NCBI GenBank assembly: GCA_963522175.1
Contig: CAUQXC010000009.1
Location: forward strand, 1 to 64,000
DNA: 64,000 nt
Direction of reading: 5' to 3'
Source of the DNA: CAKAHY01 sp963522175
GTDB lineage: Bacteria; Bacillota; Clostridia; Lachnospirales; Lachnospiraceae
In this document: one piece after another, positions 51,625-57,774 of the stretch
How positions within the stretch are numbered: the first letter of the stretch is position 1
How the letters are laid out: every line of letters starts with the position of its first letter
Translations under genes and position numbers: made by a program
The notes under the pieces: generated by a model
Databases searched by the model: none
What the model was told of the DNA's origin: nothing
What the model saw: the letters and a program-made list of their open reading frames with translations, nothing else

Positions 51625-51638
51625 GTTATCGTGATAAC
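51625..51638 (+). promoter_or_regulatory. palindromic operator 1 upstream of the reductase operon
   Basis: GTTATCGTGATAAC is a perfect inverted repeat of GTTATC and GATAAC around GT. Flanking AGACA (51604-51608) and TGTCT (51640-51644) extend the dyad, and a further ATAAC half-site lies at 51612-51616. A near copy occurs at 51792. It lies about 115 bases before the predicted transcription start. The 341-bp gap from 51481 to 51821 holds this, the promoter, a hairpin, the second operator and nothing else that I can support. Confidence 0.6.
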
Positions 51639-51717
51639 CTGTCTAAAAAAACTTGAATTATGCAAGCTTAATAAAAATAGCTTTGCATTTTTGTGAAAAA
51701 ATAAAACAAAGAAAAAC

Positions 51718-51746
51718 TTGAATTTAAAGGTTCAATTATATATAAT
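51718..51746 (+). promoter_or_regulatory. strong promoter of the reductase operon
   Basis: TTGAAT (51718-51723) and a perfect TATAAT (51741-51746) are separated by 17 bases. TTGAA and TTCAA (51731-51735) form a further inverted repeat across the -35 region. The predicted start is near 51753. Confidence 0.75.
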
Positions 51747-51757
51747 GTCGAAAAGAG

Positions 51758-51780
51758 GAAGTTTAAACAACTTCTTTTTT
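51758..51780 (+). terminator. terminator-like hairpin in the reductase leader
   Basis: GAAGTT (51758-51763) pairs with AACTTC (51769-51774) around TAAAC, and six T follow. G/A bases before the stem can pair on into the T-run. It starts only a few bases after the predicted transcription start, so it is likely an attenuator or a stabilising 5' hairpin. Confidence 0.55.
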
Positions 51781-51791
51781 CAGAAACAAAA

Positions 51792-51805
51792 GTTATCGCG
51801 ATTAC
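51792..51805 (+). promoter_or_regulatory. operator 2, in the 5' leader of the reductase operon
   Basis: GTTATCGCGATTAC is a near copy of operator 1 (11 of the 14 positions agree) and is itself a near-perfect dyad. It lies directly before the AAAGGAGGA ribosome site and 17 bases before the start codon, so a bound protein would block transcript elongation. Confidence 0.55.
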
Positions 51806-51821
51806 AAAGGAGGACTATGAT

Positions 51822-53111
51822 ATGAAATTGGAGCTGGGAAAAATCAAGATTGATGATATCCAATTTTCAGAAAGAACTTATGTAGAAAACCACGTTCTTT
51901 ATGTAAATAAGGACGAGGTTGAGAAGTTAGTTTTGGAGGATGATAAGCTGGTTTCTTGTAAGCTTGATATCGCAAGACCGGGTGAGAGTACCCGTATAAC
52001 TCCGGTAAAGGATGTTATTGAGCCGCGTGTAAAGGTTAGCGGAGGCGGAGAGATATTCCCGGGAGTTACAGGAAAGGTATCTCCGGCTGTAGGTGAAGGA
52101 AGAACACACGCTTTGGACGGTTGTTGTGTTGTTACGGTAGGAAGAATCGTAGGCTTCCAGGAAGGTGTAATAGATATGAGCGGTGTAGCTGCAGACTATT
52201 GCCCATTCTCAAAGACCGTAAACCTTTGTGTGGTTATCGAGCCTAAGGAAGGTATCGAAACTCACGCTTATGAAAAGGCAGGACGTTTGGCGGGATTAAA
52301 GGTTGCTACATATCTCGGTGAAGCGGCCAGAAATCTTGAACCTGATGTTCTTGAAGTATATGAGACAAAGCCTTTATTTGAGCAGGCGGCAATGTACCCG
52401 GATCTTCCTAAAGTAGGTTATGTACACATGTTACAGTCACAGGGACTCTTACATGATACATACTATTATGGAGTAGATGCAAAACAGATGGTTCCTACCT
52501 TTATGTATCCTACCGAAATAATGGACGGAGCGATAGTATCGGGTAACTGTGTGGCACCTTGCGATAAGGTTACCACTTTCCATCACTTCCATAACCCTGT
52601 TATAGAAGACTGCTACAAGCATCACGGTAAGGACATTAACTTCATGGGAGTTATCCTTACTAATGAAAACGTATTCCTTGCAGATAAGGAAAGACATTCG
52701 GATATGGTTGCCAAACTGGCGGAGTATATGGGACTTGACGGAGTTCTTATAACAGAAGAAGGCTACGGTAACCCTGACACGGATCTTATGATGAACTGTA
52801 AGAAGGTTGAGAGAAAGGGCGTTAAGGTAGTTCTTATTACAGACGAGTTCCCGGGAAAAGACGGTAAGTCACAGTCACTCGCGGATGTATGTGAGGAAGC
52901 TACAGCACTTGCTTCTTGCGGACAGGGAAATATGACTTTACAATTCCCGGTTATGAATAAGGTAATCGGTACTATGGACTACATTGAGAATCAGATAGGT
53001 GGTTGGGCAGGTTGTGTAAATCCTGACGGTTCATTTGAGGCTGAGATTCAGATCATCATAGCTTCAACTATAGCAAACGGATACAATCGTCTGGCAGCCA
53101 GAGGTTATTAA
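51822..53111 (+). CDS. glycine/sarcosine/betaine reductase component B, pyruvoyl proprotein (GrdE/GrdG/GrdI family)
   Basis: This 429-residue protein is the proprotein of component B alpha and beta subunits. The family cleaves itself at an Asn-Cys bond to make a pyruvoyl group that binds the amine substrate. Here the candidate site is Asn242-Cys243 in VSGNCVAPCDK, close to the known position in characterised GrdE. Other family stretches are VKDVIEPRVKVSGGGEIFPG and GFQEGVIDMSGVAADYCPF. Component B removes the amino (or methylated amino) group and passes a carboxymethyl group to selenoprotein A. Glycine, sarcosine and betaine types cannot be separated by eye. AAAGGAGGA gives strong translation. 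Confidence 0.9.
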   Translation: MKLELGKIKIDDIQFSERTYVENHVLYVNKDEVEKLVLEDDKLVSCKLDIARPGESTRITPVKDVIEPRVKVSGGGEIFPGVTGKVSPAVGEGRTHALDGCCVVTVGRIVGFQEGVIDMSGVAADYCPFSKTVNLCVVIEPKEGIETHAYEKAGRLAGLKVATYLGEAARNLEPDVLEVYETKPLFEQAAMYPDLPKVGYVHMLQSQGLLHDTYYYGVDAKQMVPTFMYPTEIMDGAIVSGNCVAPCDKVTTFHHFHNPVIEDCYKHHGKDINFMGVILTNENVFLADKERHSDMVAKLAEYMGLDGVLITEEGYGNPDTDLMMNCKKVERKGVKVVLITDEFPGKDGKSQSLADVCEEATALASCGQGNMTLQFPVMNKVIGTMDYIENQIGGWAGCVNPDGSFEAEIQIIIASTIANGYNRLAARGY

Positions 53112-53125
53112 GAAGGGGGATTATA

Positions 53126-54445
53126 ATGGCTAAGTATAGAATAGTACATTATTTGAATCAATTTTTTGCCGGAGTAGGCGGAGAAGATAAGGCAGATCAT
53201 AAGCCGGAGATAAGAGAAGAAGTTATAGGACCGGGAGTAGCTATTAAAGCTAACTTAAGTGACGATTTTGAGATTGTTGCAACGGCTATTTGCGGAGACA
53301 ACTACTATGGTCAGAATTTAGCTGAGGCAACAGATGCTCTTATCGAAATGATTAAGAAGTACAATCCGGATGTTTTTGTTGCAGGACCGGCATTTAACGC
53401 AGGTCGTTACGGAGTTGCTTGCGGAACCATTGCAAAAGCGGTTGAGGAGAGACTCGGAATACCTGTTATTACAGCGGCATACGCTGAAAACCCGGGAGTT
53501 GATATGTTCCGTAAGGACTTAATTATAGTTAAGACCGGAGATTCCGCAGCAAGTATGAAGAATGTGGTAAAGAACTTGTGTCCTTTAATAGAGAAGCTTG
53601 CAAAGCATGAGGAAATTTTAGGGCCGGATGTTGAAGGCTACCATGAGAGAGGTATAAGAGTTAACTACTTCGCTGAAGAAAGAGGCTCTGCAAGAGCTAT
53701 CAAGATGCTTGTTAAGAAGCTTAAGGGAGAAGAGTTCCAAACGGATCTTACTATGCCTAAGTTTGACAGGGTTGCACCTGCAAATCCTATAGGCGACATA
53801 AAGAAGGCAAAGATAGCTATAGTTACATCGGGAGGTATAGTTCCTACCGGTAACCCTGACCATATCGAGTCAAGTAACGCTACAAAGTACGGTGCGTACA
53901 GCATAGAGGGAATGCAGGAGCTTTCTCCTAAGGACTTTACCACTATACACGGCGGATATGACAGACAGTTTGTTATGGAAAATCCTAACCTTGTTGTTCC
54001 ATTGGATGTACTCAGAGAGCTTGAGAAGGAAGGCGAGTTCGGAGAACTCTATAATACCTTCTTTACAACAACCGGTACCGGTACAGCTACAGGTTCAGCA
54101 GCTAAATTCGGTGATGCTATAGGAAAGATTCTTATAGATGAGCACGTTGACGGCGTTATACTCGTAAGTACATGAGGTACCTGTACACGTTGCGGTGCAA
54201 CGATGGTAAAAGGTATAGAGAAGTACGGTATTCCGGTAGTTCACATGGCTACTGTAGTTCCTATTTCGTTGACAATAGGCGCAAACAGAATTATCCCGGG
54301 TGTAGGTATACCTTATCCTGTAGGAGATCCTACACAAGGTGAGGTTGATTCCAAGAAAATACGTATGCGTATGGTGAAGAGAGCACTCAAAACTTTGCAG
54401 ACAGCTGTTACGGATCAAACTGTATTCGAGAAGGATGATTTCTAA
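53126..54445 (+). CDS. glycine/sarcosine/betaine reductase component B selenoprotein (GrdB/GrdF/GrdH family), contains Sec350
   Basis: This is one 439-residue selenoprotein, not two genes. The frame runs from 53126 through an in-frame TGA (54173-54175) to TAA at 54443. The sequence around the TGA reads VST-Sec-GTCTRCGATM, so Sec350 lies in the family's active motif UxxCxxC, with Cys353 and Cys356. The total length is that of GrdB (about 436). The N-terminal part has AGPAFNAGRYGVACG and the region after Sec has KYGIPVVHMATVVP. A SECIS-like hairpin follows the TGA. It forms component B with the upstream proprotein (14-base gap, AGAAGGGGG). Substrate type is unresolved. Confidence 0.95.
54178..54208 (+). 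promoter_or_regulatory. SECIS-like selenocysteine insertion hairpin
   Basis: Beginning two bases after the TGA, TACC (54178-54181) pairs with GGTA (54205-54208), and CGTTGC (54188-54193) pairs with GCAACG (54197-54202) around a GGT loop. Bacterial SECIS elements lie immediately behind the Sec codon and carry a G in the apical loop that SelB reads, as here. The stem also codes for the C-x-x-C residues. Confidence 0.7.
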
Positions 54446-54469
54446 AAAACCAAATAAGGGGAAGTAAAG

Positions 54470-55609
54470 ATGGATAAAGACGGTAATACTTTGAATTTTA
54501 AAAGAGCGTTGATCCTTGCGGGCGCGATTATTGCCTTTACTATAGGCTCAGGCTTCGCTACAGGTCAGGAGATAGTACAATATTACACTGCATACGGTGC
54601 ACAGAATATACTTGTATTACTTGTGTTTGCAGTAGCATTTCTTTACTACAATTTCAACTTTGCCAAGGCCGGAGCTGAACAGAAGTTTGAAAAAGGCAAT
54701 GATATTTATAAGTTCTATTGCGGTAAGTACATAGGTACATTCTGCGATTACTACTCAACCATATTCTGTTATATGTCATTTTGGGTAATGGTCGGAGGAG
54801 CCGCATCTACCATAAGGCAACAGTATAATATGCCTTTATGGGTAGGAGCCGTAATTTTAACGGTAATAACTATTGCAACGGTTATAGGAGGATTAAATTC
54901 TCTTGTTGATGCTATAGGTATAGTAGGTCCTATCATAGTTGTTCTTTGTATATTCATAGGTCTTGTAACCTGTGTAAGAGACGCTAAAAGTATAGGAGAC
55001 GGACTTAATACCATAGCAACCGGAAGCTATGTAGGCTCGGATGCCGCAAATACGATAAAAAATGCAGGTGCGAATTGGCTGATTTCAGGTTTATCCTATG
55101 CCGGCTTTGTATTATTGTGGTTTGCCAGCTTTACTTCAGCTCTCGGTGCAAAGAACACTAAGAAGGACTTGAATTATGGAATATGGGGCGGAACTATAGC
55201 TGTTTGTGTTGCTATATTACTTGTTTCTTTCGCTCAGATTGCCAATATAAATACCGAAGATAAGGGTATTTATTTGTGGAATGCGGATATACCTAATCTC
55301 ATACTTGCTATGAAAATCTGGAAGCCGTTTTCAACCATATTCTCAATAGTGGTATTCGCGGGAATTTATACTACTGCAGTTCCTTTACTTTATAATCCTG
55401 TTGTAAGATTTTCAAAGGAAGGAACCAATAATTTCAAGATACTTACAGTAGCACTTGGAGTATTGGGCTTGATAGTAGGTTTATTCCTACCGTTCAAGGT
55501 TTTGGTTAATTATATATATGTTTTAAATGGATATGTAGGAGCAGTATTAATATTATTTATGCTGTGGAAAAATTTCTCTGACATTTTCTTGAAGAAGAAA
55601 AAGTCATAA
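54470..55609 (+). CDS. YkvI-like membrane transporter (LeuT-fold type)
   Basis: This 379-residue protein has about ten or eleven membrane helices. It opens with ALILAGAIIAFTIGSGFATG, whose glycine-rich broken helix is typical of YkvI-family and other LeuT-fold sodium-coupled transporters. Its place 24 bases after the selenoprotein gene, within the same transcript and before a strong terminator, suggests that it imports the reductase substrate. Betaine carriers of Stickland organisms are usually of the BCCT family, which this is not, so sarcosine, glycine or another amine may be more likely. That is inference. Confidence 0.8.
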   Translation: MDKDGNTLNFKRALILAGAIIAFTIGSGFATGQEIVQYYTAYGAQNILVLLVFAVAFLYYNFNFAKAGAEQKFEKGNDIYKFYCGKYIGTFCDYYSTIFCYMSFWVMVGGAASTIRQQYNMPLWVGAVILTVITIATVIGGLNSLVDAIGIVGPIIVVLCIFIGLVTCVRDAKSIGDGLNTIATGSYVGSDAANTIKNAGANWLISGLSYAGFVLLWFASFTSALGAKNTKKDLNYGIWGGTIAVCVAILLVSFAQIANINTEDKGIYLWNADIPNLILAMKIWKPFSTIFSIVVFAGIYTTAVPLLYNPVVRFSKEGTNNFKILTVALGVLGLIVGLFLPFKVLVNYIYVLNGYVGAVLILFMLWKNFSDIFLKKKKS

Positions 55610-55626
55610 ATAAAATATTACCCCCG

Positions 55627-55670
55627 AGTCGCCTTCAACAGTTTAGGGAGCTGTTGAAGGTGACTTTTTT
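55627..55670 (+). terminator. strong intrinsic terminator of the reductase operon
   Basis: AGTCGCCTTCAACAG (55627-55641) pairs with CTGTTGAAGGTGACT (55651-55665), fifteen pairs with one G-U, around a 9-base loop. TTTTTT follows. It starts 18 bases after the transporter stop. Confidence 0.92.
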
Positions 55671-55692
55671 GTTTTAGATATATATAAAAACT

Positions 55693-55717
55693 ATATCAAG
55701 AGATATTTTTTTGATAT
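55693..55717 (+). promoter_or_regulatory. inverted repeat upstream of the methyltransferase gene
   Basis: ATATCAA (55693-55699) and TTGATAT (55711-55717) form a 7-base inverted repeat in an AT-rich stretch of the 190-base gap. It may be an operator or chance; no convincing -35/-10 pair or riboswitch is visible here. Confidence 0.3.
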
Positions 55718-55799
55718 TTTAAAAGGATTTCTATATATGATATACTTCCGAACATAACAAAAATGATTTTGATTTATACAGAAAGAAGAGGAAAATAAA

Positions 55800-56915
55800 A
55801 TGGGAGTATATTTAAAAGATAGATTTGACGTGGTAGGCTCATATTTAAGGCCGGAGAGCCTGAAGTCGGCAAGAGAGAAGTTTAAGGAAGGACAGATTTC
55901 TTATAGTGAGCTAAAAAAGCTTGAAAATGAAGAGATAACAAAGCTTGTTGAGGAGCAAAAAAAGGCGGGACTTAATCTTTTTACGGACGGAGAATTCAGG
56001 AGGGCAACTTGGCATCTTGATTTTATGTGGGCATTCGAAGGAGTGGGACATAAAAAGACGGATACCGGAATACCGTTTAAGGATGTAGTCGCTTTGATAG
56101 ACGATACATATTTGACCTCAAAGCTCTCTCTTAATAAACCACACCCTTTTGTAGAACACTTTAAGTTTATAAAGCAGTTTGAGGACGAAAATTTTAAGGC
56201 TAAGCAGACAATACCGGCACCGGCACAGTTTTTGCAGCAGATGATCATTCCTATAAACCTTGCCGATACCTTGGGCTTTTATCCCGATGTGGAGGATCTT
56301 ATTAAAGATATAGCCGAAGGCTATAAGAAAGTAATAAAGGATTTATATGAGGCGGGTTGCAGAAATATTCAGCTTGACGACTGTACATGGGGAGTTTTGG
56401 TAGATCCGAGAGTGGAATTTATATACGGAACGGATAAGGCGGGTGTTAAAAAAATTGAGGAGCAGCTTTTGAGAGTAAACAATCTTGCCGTTGAGGGAAA
56501 GCCGGATGACTTAATAATAAATACACATGTTTGTCGCGGTAATTTCAAATCTACGTGGGCATGTGAGGGTGCATACGATAATATTGCAAAGACTTTGTTT
56601 GCAAAAGAGAATGTCTATGCATATTATCTTGAGTTTGACGATGAGCGTTCGGGAAGCTTCGAAGCTTTAAAGGAACTTTCGGATGATAAGGTTGTGGTTC
56701 TGGGTGTTGTTACCACAAAAAATCCCGAGCCGGAGGATAAAGAATTTATAAAATCAAGAGTATATGAAGCGGCGAAATATGTTCCGCTTGACAGAATATA
56801 CTTGGGAACACAATGCGGTTTTGCTTCTTGTGAAGAGGGAAATAAGCTTACATTCAAACAACAATGGGATAAGGTTGAGCTTGTGAGAAAGGTTGCAAAG
56901 GAGATCTGGGCTTAA
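55800..56915 (+). CDS. MetE C-terminal-domain-like methyltransferase (YxjG/YxjH type)
   Basis: This 371-residue protein corresponds to the catalytic C-terminal half of cobalamin-independent methionine synthase. It keeps the zinc ligands in NTHVCRGNF (His, Cys), a Glu in YYLEFDDERSG and the last Cys in GTQCGFAS. The N-terminal half of MetE is absent, as in the YxjG/YxjH proteins of Bacillus, which use other methyl donors than methyl-folate. Known members are linked to sulfur-amino-acid salvage. Its place after the reductase operon raises the option of a methylated amine or sulfur donor. It has AGAAGAGGA and stands alone. Confidence 0.85.
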   Translation: MGVYLKDRFDVVGSYLRPESLKSAREKFKEGQISYSELKKLENEEITKLVEEQKKAGLNLFTDGEFRRATWHLDFMWAFEGVGHKKTDTGIPFKDVVALIDDTYLTSKLSLNKPHPFVEHFKFIKQFEDENFKAKQTIPAPAQFLQQMIIPINLADTLGFYPDVEDLIKDIAEGYKKVIKDLYEAGCRNIQLDDCTWGVLVDPRVEFIYGTDKAGVKKIEEQLLRVNNLAVEGKPDDLIINTHVCRGNFKSTWACEGAYDNIAKTLFAKENVYAYYLEFDDERSGSFEALKELSDDKVVVLGVVTTKNPEPEDKEFIKSRVYEAAKYVPLDRIYLGTQCGFASCEEGNKLTFKQQWDKVELVRKVAKEIWA

Positions 56916-56924
56916 CAGCAGTAA

Positions 56925-56965
56925 AGGCTTGTGCCGTCTGTATGGCGGTTACGGCCTTTTTTATG
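56925..56965 (+). terminator. intrinsic terminator of the methyltransferase gene
   Basis: AAGGC (56928-56932) with GTGCCG pairs with CGG, TTAC and GGCCTT across small mismatches, and a TTTTTT tract follows (about 56957-56962). The stem is imperfect but GC-rich. Confidence 0.6.
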
Positions 56966-57030
56966 TAAACCGATAAGGGGGGAATTTACAAAATTTTTAT
57001 AGTATCAACCTAGAAAATCAGTTCGATATA

Positions 57031-57039
57031 TGCTATAAT
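57031..57039 (+). promoter_or_regulatory. extended -10 promoter of the nitroreductase gene
   Basis: TGCTATAAT is a perfect TATAAT with the TG extension. No good -35 box lies 17 bases upstream, as is often so for extended -10 promoters. It is 48 bases before the start codon. Confidence 0.5.
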
Positions 57040-57086
57040 CAGTTTCACAAAGTACCTGAGAGTTTAATTTTTAAGGAGGTAAAACT

Positions 57087-57746
57087 GTGGATAAGTCAAA
57101 AATCAGAACGGAGCTGGTAGAAGCGGCTAAGAGAAGATTTGCAACAAAGGAGTTTGAAAAGGGAAGAGAAATAGAGAAAGAGGACTGGGACACTATACTT
57201 GAAGTAGCCAGACTGTCTGCGAGCTCTTTCGGATATGAACCGTGGAAAATCCTGCAACTGGAGGATGAAAATATAAAGAGAGACTTTAAGGATTTTACAT
57301 GGGGAGCGCTCACAAAGCTTGACGAGGCAAGTAAGTTTATAGTTGTGCTTGCAAGGAAGGATGTTGTTTTTGACAGCACTCATGTAAAGAAAATAACCGA
57401 AATATACGGTCGTGAGTTTGACCTTAATTCCCAGCGTTCTCAGCTTTTTAAAAACTTTCAGGAGAATCATTTTGATCTTAACGATGAAAGGAAGCTTTTT
57501 GACTGGGCGTGCAAACAGACCTATATCATGATGGCAAATATGATGAATGCCGCCGTGGCTTTGGGCATAGACACCTGTCCTATAGAGGGATTTGACAGGG
57601 ACAAGGCTGAGGCTTATTTGGAGAAAAAAGGTATTATAAACAGAAAGGAATTCGGCATATCATATATGCTGTGTTTCGGATTCAGAGCTATGGAGATTCC
57701 GGAAAAACACAGACAAAAATTAGAGGATATGTTTGAAGTAATATAA
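57087..57746 (+). CDS. nitroreductase-family NAD(P)H oxidoreductase
   Basis: This 219-residue protein is an FMN-dependent nitroreductase-family enzyme. It begins with RRFATKEFEKGREIEKED, followed by VARLSASSFGYEPWKI for flavin binding, and ends with YMLCFGFRAMEIPEKHRQK. Such enzymes reduce quinones, nitro compounds or flavins; the substrate is not evident. It starts with GTG at 57087 behind the ideal AAGGAGGT. uvrA follows after 28 bases, so the two may be cotranscribed. Confidence 0.88.
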   Translation: MDKSKIRTELVEAAKRRFATKEFEKGREIEKEDWDTILEVARLSASSFGYEPWKILQLEDENIKRDFKDFTWGALTKLDEASKFIVVLARKDVVFDSTHVKKITEIYGREFDLNSQRSQLFKNFQENHFDLNDERKLFDWACKQTYIMMANMMNAAVALGIDTCPIEGFDRDKAEAYLEKKGIINRKEFGISYMLCFGFRAMEIPEKHRQKLEDMFEVI

Positions 57747-57774
57747 GCTGTGGGCTATATTACTCAGAGAAATT

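Noticed and set aside
51481..51821. A glycine riboswitch before the reductase genes
   Set aside because: No pair of glycine-aptamer cores can be found, and the region is explained by terminator, operators, promoter and a short hairpin.
54203..54445. A separate 80-residue gene after the reductase gene
   Set aside because: It is in the same frame as the gene at 53126, has no ribosome site, and continues the conserved protein after the selenocysteine codon.
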